From NCBI GenBank assembly GCA_964459325.1, contig CAYWKU010000011.1, positions 1 to 64,000 of the forward strand: 64,000 nucleotides of DNA, in the 5' to 3' direction. The DNA is from CAYWKU01 sp964459325 (lineage in GTDB: Bacteria > RBG-13-61-14 > CAYWKU01). Positions 15,874 to 24,700 of this stretch are shown piece by piece; position 1 is the first letter of the stretch; each line of letters starts with the position of its first letter. The notes under the pieces were generated by a model that was given only the letters and a program-made list of their open reading frames with translations, was not told the origin of the DNA and did no database searches. Made by a program: the position numbers and the translations under genes.

Positions 15874-18800
15874 CTAGTCGGTTATAACCTGCCAGGGGTC
15901 CTTTATCATCACCCGGCCTCCCTTGTGCCGGGAGAAAATTCTCGGGTCGTACATGGCTTCGGCCTCGACCGGCGGGGTGCTGAAATCACCGCCTACTACG
16001 GCCCGAAGGGCGTATACGGCCTTAACTTTTGCGTTCGCCTTCAAGTTCCCGAAATACTCCACCCGGTCATCCCGGATGTTGGTGTAGGTAGTTTCCCACA
16101 AGTCCTTATCGTTCACCCAATCCAGCGGCATTTTGCGGTCAAGCCGCGGATTCTGCACGTCGAAACCGGCGGAAAACCTGTCCACCATCGCCACGTTGCG
16201 GATGTATTCGTCGCTCAGGTTTTCCAGGGTAAGCTCGACGTATACGAGGTCTCCCAGCATCAAGTTCTGCGGGTTGATTTCATCTCCGTCGGAGTTTTTG
16301 TAAACTCGGCTGACTCTTATAAAGTTATCCCCGGTTTCGTAGTCAACCCCGGGTTTGATTCCTTCTATCTGAACCATCGCGAAAAGGTGGCCTCCTTCAA
16401 TTTTGTCCACTTTGAGCGATATTTCTTCGGCGCCGCTGGCCCCGGAAACCTGCCACGCACTCGAGCGGTTTTCCTTGTCGCTGTTCGATAAAGGCTCGAT
16501 TGATTTTCCGTCCATCGAGAGATACGGCCTGGACCACATGCTTGCCGCCTGAGTCGAGCGTTTGCCCAGCCCGCTGACGCACCAGGCAAGCTCCTGTGTG
16601 GTGTAATGACGGCTGGATTTATGAAGGTATCGCGCTATGTTCCGGGCCAGGGGCTCGGCCGCTTCGCTACCCGGCCATAGCTCCTCCATTACGTTTAACA
16701 TGATTCCACGGGTGCGCAGGGAAGACCAGAAAGTCCATCCGTTTTTCCTCTTGCTCGTAAACGCGGGAGGAACTTCTTTCAAGTCTTCTTCGTAAGTTCT
16801 GTCTCCGGACAGATACAACGCCGCTTTCAGTAGAAACAGGTTCTCTTCCTTCATAACCTCCCATTTTTCCTTCGGTTTTCTTATCAGTTCCCTTATTCGC
16901 GCCGCCTGCCCTTTTCCGGCCCTGGCAAGTACGTAATGCATGAAAGGTTCCGCGTAAACTACACGGTCACGGCGCCTGCCGCTACGCTTGCGATAGTTCA
17001 GCGAGTCCTCTATGAAGTCTACGGCATCCCTCAACCGGAGCTTGTTAATGGGATACCCCTTTTCTTTGCCTTTCAGCAGTATGTAAGTGGCGTACGCGCT
17101 TGACCAATAGGCCGGGTTGTCGCTTCCCGGCCAGTAAGAAAATCCGCCGTCGGCGGTCTGCATGCTGAGCATTCTGTCCACGCCGTGCATGAACCTTTGC
17201 TCGAGGGCGCCTTTTTCCAGTATGTCGGGGTCGATTGACAGAAGAAGCTTGCTTATATACAAAAGCGGCATAGTGGAAGAAGACGTTTGCTCGATGCAAC
17301 CGTAGGGATACCTGATGAGATACTTCAAATGGCCGAGCTCCTTTCCGTACCTGTTGGGCATTACGGTGACCGTGGTGCTTTCGTATTGCGGGTTCCATCC
17401 TTCGAAGTACCCGGTCAGGTTATTAGCTCCCTCTTTCAGTTTATGTGAGTAAGACTCGCGGGTCACGGGGCCGTCCGGGATAAGCGGCGCCTCGACGCTG
17501 TCCCGCGATACCGTTTTGCTGCCCACCGCTACGACTTCAAAATCGGCCCCACCTTGTGCTCCCGCTGCTTCGCATTTGAACGTCACCAGCCCCGATTCGC
17601 CTTTTTCCAGGATAATGTCCTTTGTGACTCGCCCTTCCACCATGACAGCGTCATCGGTGCGCAACTCCACCTCCACCGTTTCCTTCCGGCCCGTCATATT
17701 CGTCAGGAAAACCGGCAGGGCGAATTTATCGCCCGATATGAGGAACCGGGGGAAAGTCGGTTGCAGAACGAGCGAGTCGCGTACTTTCACATCGGCGCTG
17801 TCCACCGCCATTTTATCCAGCGCCGCCGCCACTGCTACGACCCTGAGCTGGCCCTGGTAAGTCGGAATGTGAAACTTGACCCGTGCCTTTCCCCCTTTAT
17901 CGAATTCCAACACTCCCGACCACATGGCAACGGGTTTTACCATCTGAATTCTTCCGATACCCTCTTTTTTGGCCCTTCGAGCCTCTTCGGCCTCCATGAG
18001 CGCTCCGTCTCCGCCGGTGCTGCTCTCGGGTACCGGGGGTAAAAGAAGCGTCCATCCCACGGTTTCGAAAGTCTCCACCCCGAGCGCCCGGCGGCTGAAC
18101 ATCACCCCGAGCGGGTCGGGGTTTCGGTAATCGGTAAGCTGATGAATACCTTCGTCAACAGCCGCGACGGTAGCGTATACGGGCTCCCGGCCGGCCTCGG
18201 ATTCCAGTTCTATAACAAGGTCTTCGTTCGGTTTAACCTCGCCGGCGACCTCGAGTTTGAGTGGCAGCTGGCTTTGAGTGGGGCGAACCTTTATATTTTT
18301 CACCCCGAAGGCCCTGCCCGGTATGAAAGCTTCCGAACTCTCGAAAAAGGGGTCCTTCACCAGAAGGCAGCTTACATAAACGTTGGGATAGAACTCGCGA
18401 AGGGTAAAATTCACGTTTACCGGGCCCGCTTCCGCATCAATCCAGCGTTGCTCGATTACATGCCCGGTTTCCACGGTAAACAGCATGCGTCCCGGATAAG
18501 GCAGCGTGGCTGTTACGGTGGCCTTTTCATCTACCTTTATGTCATCCGGGGACTCTATCAGCAATCCTTTGGGTTCTGAGGGAGGCGGAGTTGCGGAGGT
18601 GTCACCGTGCCTGCCCCACCAATACCAGTAGTAACCCGGGCCTCGCAGGTATAAATCCGTCTGAACCCTCGGCCCCGCCTTGGCTCTTACCACGTATCCC
18701 TGAGAGTAACTGTGGGGAGTAAAGGAGTAGGCGAACTTTCCATCCCTGACTTTAACGACCCTTTCTTCGACTGGAACTTCTATCGAAAAATGTTCCCTCT

Positions 18801-21495
18801 TGCTTCTTCCGGTCTGCGGGTCGTATTCCCATATCCAGTCCGACTGCACCTCGATGAGCTCTATTTTTACATTGGCAATGGAATCGAGTGGGTTGCCCTT
18901 CAAGTCCACTACCACCCCCTCCACTGTCGTCTTTCTGCCCACGTTCACTTCTTTACTGTCGGAGTTAAGTCCGATGTAGAAGTCGTCCGGATGCACTGTA
19001 ACCGAGGCATGGGATTTCGTCGTACGACCGCTTCCCGCTTCAAACACGCTCGCATCAACCACGACTTTTGCGGGGCCTTTGACGACGGAAACCTCCTCCA
19101 CCGGGCGGCATGTAATCAGCGCGGCGCCCTTATCGTCCAGCTTGCCCTCGACGGTGTCCAACGGAACCGCCTGGAAAGGCTCGTCCCTCCATACGTTAAA
19201 TGTGTATCCGGGATATTCTTCCGGCTCGAACTCTCCGGCTTTCACCGAACATCGAGCCTCCATTTTTTCGCCCTTGGCCACCGCTCCGAACAAATATCGC
19301 GCATTCAGCCGGAACCGGGAGCTTTCACTCATCAACACGGCTTCATCGAGCGAGGAAACTTCTGCCTTAATGCGCTCGGGCACAAACTCCTCGACCATGA
19401 AGGAATGTTGTGCGGCCCTTTTTTTACCTATATCGATGTAAAAGTTGTAATTACCGGTCAAGGCATAATCGTTGAAGGATATGTTGTAAGTTACCATCCC
19501 CGCTTCGTTTGTCCTGGCCGTAAACCTGTGCATCTCCTTGCCCTTGGGGTCGTACAATTTTCCCGTAACGGGAAGTCCGGTCTTTGGAGCGCGGTTCTCG
19601 TTTTTCTCCCACACCACGCCCACCAGGTGCGCGGTTTCGCCGGGGCGATATACGTCCCTGTCCATGTACACGGCTACCCGGTACGGCGATTTGGTCTTCT
19701 TTCGCTCCCCCTGCACCGGGTATTCACTGAGAGGCACCTGAAGCTCCGAGAACTTCAGAAACGTGAGGTCATCGCCGGAGCGGGCTACGAGCGCGAAGGG
19801 TTTCTTATCGGAAACCCTTATGGGATCGGTCAGGTTTTCAAAATGCACAAAACCGCCGGAGTCGGTCTCGCCCGCGGCAAGCCGGCGGTTGCTTACGGAC
19901 ATGACCTCCACCGTGGCGTTATCCACGGGGTTAAGCTTTTCGGAATCCAGGACCCATACGAGCAGGTCCCGCCCTTCTTTTCCGAAGCGTTTAGTCACCA
20001 TAGTCAGGTCAGTGAGCACCAGCCGTATGGCGTCGGTGTCCCGGGCGCCTTTCGCTTTTACCTTGAATTCAAATACCCCTTCGGCCCCTTCGGGCAACAG
20101 CCTTCCCAGGTTGACCCAGCTCGTCAACTTCCGGTCTTCTTGTCTCCTTACAGTGAAATGTTCCTCCGCTACCAGGTCTGACGTGCGCTCGGTGGCGGTT
20201 TCCCGGTCTCCCGACAACCAGAACACCAGGTTCTTTTCGGGAATGCGCCGTACTTCTATTTCCACTTCGTCCACGTTCAGGTGTCGAATAGGAACCGATT
20301 TGAGCCTTTGTCTCGGCAGGTACCGACCCTTGCTTGCGAATTCCACTTTGGGGGTTCGTTGGGAAACTCTTATGTCTTCGGTATAAGTTTTGGTAAGGAT
20401 AGACCCGCTTTCCGTCTGCAAGCCGGCCTCGGCGGTAAATCCGTATGAACCTCTATGGAAATTTCCAAGTATCCTGAAACCCCTCCTGTCCGGCACGAAC
20501 CGCGCGTTCACCGGCGGGGTTACGTGAACCTTTTCCCGGAGAGCGGTTTCGGGTATCCTGCAGCGGCGCCAGTGCTCCTCATAACAAACAACCTGCAGAT
20601 ACCATCCGGTGTTGCTTTCCTTCAGCCGCGCGTTTATTCGTTTTATTCTTTGAAGATTTTGAACTTCCTTCTTATCGCCTATATCAAAGACCCTGGTATG
20701 AGAGCTTTCAGTTTCGGCCCTTCCATGTTCATCGGAAATGCCTCTGTCCAAACCCATTATAAGCTTAGCGGATTCAGCCAAACGATAATGATGTAATCTA
20801 ACCACCAACTGGCTGGGGTCCGTGGAATACGTTTCAATTTCCACCTTTTGTGGTGACCTACCGTTGACGAATAGCTTCATACGATTCTTCAACGAATCCT
20901 TGTCCACGGGGCCGGTAAAGTGCAGGATAAGGTCGGCGTAACGTTTCTTGAGATTAACCCTGTCCAGAAACACATCCCTCAATTCAAAAGGAGGAGTTTT
21001 GAACGTATAGTTCCAGGCGCCCGAAGAGGGAGGAGTATACTTCTTGCCGTTTATGTTTACCGAAGGCGCTTCAAACGAATAGTCTGTGTTATAGGAAAAC
21101 AGCTTCGACGGCCGAAACTCGTAATACGCCTTGCTTTTGTAGAACCTCACTTCTCCGGGAAGATGGGGCGTAATCCGCGGATACTCGGATTTAAACGATT
21201 CGATATCGTAAGTCGGCAGGTTATAAAACTGCACTACCAGCTTGGTTGGAATCCGGTAAGGCAGGCCATCGGCGCTGATGGAGGCACGAACATTTTCGTT
21301 TTCCCGCTTTTTTCCGGTAAAAGCAATTGTTCCCTTTGGGGTGGGCTTTTCCCGTTCCTTCCTTACCTCTTTTTGCCGCGGGGTTGTCTTTTGCTTCTCT
21401 TCGTGTTGCTCTTTGCAGGAAAAAGGTAGTAACGCTATCAAAAGCAATAAAAATGAAAAGCGGAACGGACGAGCACCGGAAAACATTTTTTTCAT
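15874..21495 (-). CDS. Bacterial alpha-2-macroglobulin lipoprotein
   Basis: An 1873-aa periplasmic protease trap. The lipoprotein signal ends at C27 (LLPFSC). MG-type beta domains follow, then the bait and TED regions with the reactive thioester motif GCIEQ near residue 1400 and the usual C-terminal receptor-like part. Bacterial A2Ms entrap attacking proteases by covalent thioester attachment, and with PBP1C they are thought to protect and repair the cell wall. The frame is open upstream to 21840, but GGAGGAG before the ATG at 21495 and the signal peptide fix the start. A charged K/E/R-rich linker follows the lipidated Cys. The thioester indicates the YfhM-like class rather than the thioester-less MagD class. 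Confidence 0.93.
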   Translation of the reverse strand: MKKMFSGARPFRFSFLLLLIALLPFSCKEQHEEKQKTTPRQKEVRKEREKPTPKGTIAFTGKKRENENVRASISADGLPYRIPTKLVVQFYNLPTYDIESFKSEYPRITPHLPGEVRFYKSKAYYEFRPSKLFSYNTDYSFEAPSVNINGKKYTPPSSGAWNYTFKTPPFELRDVFLDRVNLKKRYADLILHFTGPVDKDSLKNRMKLFVNGRSPQKVEIETYSTDPSQLVVRLHHYRLAESAKLIMGLDRGISDEHGRAETESSHTRVFDIGDKKEVQNLQRIKRINARLKESNTGWYLQVVCYEEHWRRCRIPETALREKVHVTPPVNARFVPDRRGFRILGNFHRGSYGFTAEAGLQTESGSILTKTYTEDIRVSQRTPKVEFASKGRYLPRQRLKSVPIRHLNVDEVEIEVRRIPEKNLVFWLSGDRETATERTSDLVAEEHFTVRRQEDRKLTSWVNLGRLLPEGAEGVFEFKVKAKGARDTDAIRLVLTDLTMVTKRFGKEGRDLLVWVLDSEKLNPVDNATVEVMSVSNRRLAAGETDSGGFVHFENLTDPIRVSDKKPFALVARSGDDLTFLKFSELQVPLSEYPVQGERKKTKSPYRVAVYMDRDVYRPGETAHLVGVVWEKNENRAPKTGLPVTGKLYDPKGKEMHRFTARTNEAGMVTYNISFNDYALTGNYNFYIDIGKKRAAQHSFMVEEFVPERIKAEVSSLDEAVLMSESSRFRLNARYLFGAVAKGEKMEARCSVKAGEFEPEEYPGYTFNVWRDEPFQAVPLDTVEGKLDDKGAALITCRPVEEVSVVKGPAKVVVDASVFEAGSGRTTKSHASVTVHPDDFYIGLNSDSKEVNVGRKTTVEGVVVDLKGNPLDSIANVKIELIEVQSDWIWEYDPQTGRSKREHFSIEVPVEERVVKVRDGKFAYSFTPHSYSQGYVVRAKAGPRVQTDLYLRGPGYYWYWWGRHGDTSATPPPSEPKGLLIESPDDIKVDEKATVTATLPYPGRMLFTVETGHVIEQRWIDAEAGPVNVNFTLREFYPNVYVSCLLVKDPFFESSEAFIPGRAFGVKNIKVRPTQSQLPLKLEVAGEVKPNEDLVIELESEAGREPVYATVAAVDEGIHQLTDYRNPDPLGVMFSRRALGVETFETVGWTLLLPPVPESSTGGDGALMEAEEARRAKKEGIGRIQMVKPVAMWSGVLEFDKGGKARVKFHIPTYQGQLRVVAVAAALDKMAVDSADVKVRDSLVLQPTFPRFLISGDKFALPVFLTNMTGRKETVEVELRTDDAVMVEGRVTKDIILEKGESGLVTFKCEAAGAQGGADFEVVAVGSKTVSRDSVEAPLIPDGPVTRESYSHKLKEGANNLTGYFEGWNPQYESTTVTVMPNRYGKELGHLKYLIRYPYGCIEQTSSSTMPLLYISKLLLSIDPDILEKGALEQRFMHGVDRMLSMQTADGGFSYWPGSDNPAYWSSAYATYILLKGKEKGYPINKLRLRDAVDFIEDSLNYRKRSGRRRDRVVYAEPFMHYVLARAGKGQAARIRELIRKPKEKWEVMKEENLFLLKAALYLSGDRTYEEDLKEVPPAFTSKRKNGWTFWSSLRTRGIMLNVMEELWPGSEAAEPLARNIARYLHKSSRHYTTQELAWCVSGLGKRSTQAASMWSRPYLSMDGKSIEPLSNSDKENRSSAWQVSGASGAEEISLKVDKIEGGHLFAMVQIEGIKPGVDYETGDNFIRVSRVYKNSDGDEINPQNLMLGDLVYVELTLENLSDEYIRNVAMVDRFSAGFDVQNPRLDRKMPLDWVNDKDLWETTYTNIRDDRVEYFGNLKANAKVKAVYALRAVVGGDFSTPPVEAEAMYDPRIFSRHKGGRVMIKDPWQVITD

Positions 21496-21590
21496 TGCAA
21501 CTCCTCCTCTACACAGTACAGATAGCATCAAATTTAGTACATTTCTTTCAGAAAAAGCAAGTATTTGGAGGAGTCTTTCCAAGATTGCCG

Positions 21591-21689
21591 TATAATGGGC
21601 CCGCTTGTTTCTCACCTTTATCGCTCCGGGGGTTACCGAAAACATGCTCGTCACCCGAAAGGTAATAGCCGGTTTCGGGTCTTTTTTTT
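21591..21689 (+). ncRNA. Candidate small RNA between A2M and the tRNA-Arg island
   Basis: A TATAAT at 21591-21596 is followed about 60 bases later by an intrinsic terminator (stem ACCCGAAA/TTTCGGGT, 21653-21680, then eight T). No open frame lies between and no plus-strand gene precedes it, so a short transcript of about 85 nt is possible. No good -35 element is present. The stretch is also flanked by 8-bp inverted repeats CTCACCTT (21611-21618) and AAGGTGAG (21712-21719), so it could instead be a palindromic repeat. It is not recognisable as SRP, 6S or tmRNA. Confidence 0.3.
21653..21689 (+). terminator. Rho-independent terminator (plus strand)
   Basis: ACCCGAAA and TTTCGGGT form an 8-bp stem, followed directly by CTTTTTTTT. 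This is one of the best intrinsic terminators in the window, yet no annotated plus-strand gene ends here. Confidence 0.6.
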
Positions 21690-21865
21690 CGCCCCCCGGC
21701 CCCCTGCGGTCAAGGTGAGTTACCCTTACAGGGAATATTTGAATCATTAAGCGGGAATCTTGAGAGTCTTTGGGATTCCGGAAAAAGGCTGAAAATTTTC
21801 CTTGCGATAATACTAAAGATAGGGGTACTGTTGCCGGCAAAAGCTGGCGCCGAAAAAAATCAATA

Positions 21866-21909
<44 letters not shown>

Positions 21910-22295
21910 GGTCGAATACTATACCTTTTCGCGTTTATCCGAAATTACTACGGAATCACGTCTGAGTCAATAACCACACGGGTTTCAGCGCTTTAGACCA
22001 TTACTACTATTTATGTGATGGGCGACCAAAAACCTCTCCCAAGTGACACACGAGGTGACACACGGAGATAAAATCTCCTGATGTCACACAAAAAGGAAAT
22101 ACTCATACCCCCGGCTATGTCAAACCGGCATGGCCGGGAATTTCTCCCGAACAATCTGCGATATTGACGAAGATTGGGGTGCGGACTACCCTAAAAAAGA
22201 GAATCGGCTATACAAAGGACTGATTGAGGGTGATTTGACTATGGCGAGGGAAGCGGTAAATTGAGCTAAAGAACCGATTAAGCGGGAATAATCGA

Positions 22296-22315
22296 GCATT
22301 TAACTGTTAAAATGC
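22296..22315 (+). promoter_or_regulatory. Probable HicB operator
   Basis: A near-perfect inverted repeat GCATTTAAC-T-GTTAAAATGC, with one extra A, lies just before the ribosome site (GAGAGGAG) of hicB. HicB antitoxins commonly repress their own operon by binding such palindromes with a C-terminal DNA-binding domain. This HicB is short, so the HicAB complex or another factor could be the ligand. Confidence 0.5.
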
Positions 22316-22328
22316 GAGAGGAGACGAT

Positions 22329-22532
22329 ATGCGATATAAAGTAAACATTCAGAAAACTGAAGAAGGATATTCGGTTTGGGCGCCTGGCCTGCCGGGCTGC
22401 TGGTCTCAGGGAGATACCGAAGAAGAAGCTCTTGAGAACATCAAGGATGCAATAGAAACCTACCTCGCCACGGTAGAGGAATTAAGCAAAGATAAAGAGT
22501 CTCGCTACGTAGAAGTCGGAAGCAATGCCTAA
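22329..22532 (+). CDS. hicB: HicB-family antitoxin
   Basis: A 67-aa protein with the partly degraded RNase-H-like HicB fold: the N-terminal YKVNIQKTEEGYSVWAPGLPGC matches the family signature (split here: YSVWAPGLPGCWSQGDTEEE), followed by helix EALENIKDAIETYL. It neutralises HicA. The gene overlaps hicA by 8 bp, the reverse of the classical hicA-hicB order but common in this subfamily. It is first in the island operon, preceded by GAGAGGAG. Confidence 0.9.
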   Translation: MRYKVNIQKTEEGYSVWAPGLPGCWSQGDTEEEALENIKDAIETYLATVEELSKDKESRYVEVGSNA

Positions 22533-22737
22533 AATTCCCGGTGTTAATCATCAAAGGGCCGTCAAGGCATTCGAGAAAGCGGGTTTCAGGGTAGTCAGAA
22601 GTGGGAAGCATATATCCATGACTAATGATGAACGAATCATCATTATTCCACGCAAAAATCCTATCAATTCATTTACAATGGCCGGTATCATCAAAGATGC
22701 AGGAATGAGCATAGAAGAATTTAAAAAGCTTTTATAA
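22525..22737 (+). CDS. hicA: HicA-family mRNA interferase toxin
   Basis: A 70-aa double-stranded RNA-binding-fold toxin that cleaves mRNA when freed from HicB. PGVNHQRAVKAFEKAGF leads to the catalytic histidine H29 in SGKHISM, then the strand IIIIPRKNP and the helix MAGIIKDAGMSIEEF. All parts are intact, so the module looks functional. It overlaps hicB by 8 bp and is translated from within its end. It probably stabilises the island. Confidence 0.9.
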   Translation: MPKIPGVNHQRAVKAFEKAGFRVVRSGKHISMTNDERIIIIPRKNPINSFTMAGIIKDAGMSIEEFKKLL

Positions 22738-22808
22738 ATTTCAAGGCTGGCGCTGTGGTTGAAATCATTCGCTTCGCAGCCTGATTGACTTGATTAAAAG
22801 GACATCCC

Positions 22809-24560
22809 TTGGCCAAAGGCAAAAAATCGCGATCTTCAACCCTTCCAACGGTCCTGAATAAGGATACGCTAAGACATATGGCGGGGTCGAAGTACTATAG
22901 TCGTGGATATGATTATTTTCGGGTTGGGTATGTAAAAAACCTTGTTGAATTGAATGACCGTATAACAGCTAACGTGCATGGCAGGCAGAAATATGATGTG
23001 AGTTTATGGCCCGAAAACGGCGCTTTAGAATATTCGTGTTCATGCCCATTGGGAGAGGTCGGCGAGTTTTGCAAGCATTGCGTTGCAACGGGTCTCAAAT
23101 GGCTGGAGCAGCAGAAACCTGACAGCGGAAAAACCAAAAAGCCAAAAATAACCGCCAAAGACATTGAAAAATTCCTGCTTTCACAAGACAAACAATACCT
23201 CATAGACACGATTTTAGAACTGGCGAGATATGACGGCCAACTTATGCACCAATTGGTCGTGAAAACCGCACGAGCTGCCGCAAAAGGCTTGGACCTAGAC
23301 GCATATCGGTCGGCAATTGATTTTGCGGTCGATATAGATTATTTCGCAGACTATTTTTCTATGCGGGAATACAGCCAAGGTATATTTGATGTCATCAGTT
23401 CGATAGAAGATTTATTTAATGAAGGTTACGGGAAAGAGGTTGTCGAGCTTACCGAATATTTCCTGGCGGCTGTCGAGCAGGCAATGAATGAGGTTGATGA
23501 TTATGACGGCGAATTGAGTTATATCCTCGATACGCTTCAAGAGATGCACTTTAAAGCCTGTAAAATTGCTAAACCCGACCCCGAAACGTTGGCAAGGAGA
23601 CTTTTTGAGAGAGAGGTCAATTCAAGAGGGGATGCATTTTACGGCGCAGTGGAAACTTACGCCGACATACTCGGTGAAAAGGGTCTTGCCGTTTACCGTG
23701 AATTGGCAACGGCAGAGTGGGAAAAATTTCCCAAGTTGGGACCGAAAGCAAAATATTCTGAAATTAATGGAAAGCGCTACCGCATTACAAAAATCGTGGA
23801 AGCTCTGGCGCAAAAATCAGGTGATGTTGAAGAACTTGTTAATATCAAAAAACGCGACCTCTCATCACCCTACCGTTATTTGCAAATAGCCGAGATATAT
23901 AGGAAAGCCCGCAAAAGAGACCTCGCATTGCAATGGGCGGAGCGAGGCGTGAAAGCATTCACTGACCGTCCCGATCCCAGGCTACAGGAATTTCTTGCAA
24001 ATGAATACCATCGTGTCAAACGACATGAAGACGCCATGAAACAGATTTGGGATATCTTCACTCGCCGCGCCAACCTTGAACATTATCAACTATTGAAAAC
24101 CCATGCCGATAAAACTAAGGCATGGCAGGAATGGCGCGAAAAGGCGCTTTCCTTTATCAGGGATGAAATCAGAAAACAAAGGAAAAAGAAGCTTTGGTAT
24201 TGCATGGACAATTCAGTTCTCGTGGAAATATTTCTTTGGGAAAAGGACATCGAAAGCGCACTTACAGAGGCCAGGAACGGCGGATGTTCCGAATATCTCT
24301 GGTATCAACTTGCAGTGAAACTTGCGCCCACCAAACCCGCCGAATCGATCAATATTTATAAAAGCCTCGTGGAACCGACGCTCAAAATGACAAACAAGAA
24401 AGCCTACCTCGAAACCGTAAAGCTTTTGAAGGAAATAAACCGGCTGATGGTTGAGACCGGCAAAAAAGAGGAGTTTTCAAATTATCTTGAGACCATTCGC
24501 GCTGCCCACAAGAGAAAACGCAATTTCATGAAATATTTGAACAGAACAAAATGGGTGTGA
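22809..24560 (+). CDS. SWIM zinc-finger protein
   Basis: A 583-aa protein starting at TTG with AAGGA eight bases upstream. Residues 15-100 hold a SWIM domain: GSKYYSRGYDYF, then C77-x-C79-x8-C88-x-H90, the CxCxnCxH zinc site. The remaining 480 residues are helical and rich in K/E/W with tetratricopeptide-like periodicity (for example YRYLQIAEIYRKARKRDLAL). Such SWIM-plus-helical proteins are widespread and of unknown function; SWIM domains bind nucleic acid or protein. It ends exactly at the att repeat and follows hicA by 71 bp, so it is the cargo gene of the island. A defence or regulatory role is only conjecture. Confidence 0.82.
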   Translation: MAKGKKSRSSTLPTVLNKDTLRHMAGSKYYSRGYDYFRVGYVKNLVELNDRITANVHGRQKYDVSLWPENGALEYSCSCPLGEVGEFCKHCVATGLKWLEQQKPDSGKTKKPKITAKDIEKFLLSQDKQYLIDTILELARYDGQLMHQLVVKTARAAAKGLDLDAYRSAIDFAVDIDYFADYFSMREYSQGIFDVISSIEDLFNEGYGKEVVELTEYFLAAVEQAMNEVDDYDGELSYILDTLQEMHFKACKIAKPDPETLARRLFEREVNSRGDAFYGAVETYADILGEKGLAVYRELATAEWEKFPKLGPKAKYSEINGKRYRITKIVEALAQKSGDVEELVNIKKRDLSSPYRYLQIAEIYRKARKRDLALQWAERGVKAFTDRPDPRLQEFLANEYHRVKRHEDAMKQIWDIFTRRANLEHYQLLKTHADKTKAWQEWREKALSFIRDEIRKQRKKKLWYCMDNSVLVEIFLWEKDIESALTEARNGGCSEYLWYQLAVKLAPTKPAESINIYKSLVEPTLKMTNKKAYLETVKLLKEINRLMVETGKKEEFSNYLETIRAAHKRKRNFMKYLNRTKWV

Positions 24561-24562
24561 GC

Positions 24563-24636
<74 letters not shown>

Positions 24637-24700
24637 TTCAAACTACTCGGGCAGGGTTATCACCTGCCCGTATTTATAGTAACAACCCTTCTAATAAGCG

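Noticed and set aside
22014..22080. Possible integrase C-terminal remnant (frame reading ATKNLSQVTHEVTHGDKIS then stop) near the distal att site
   Set aside because: It is only about 19 codons, its upstream frame is closed by TGA and no catalytic motif of a tyrosine recombinase is present. The apparent VTH repeats come from the tandem GTGACACAC DNA repeat.
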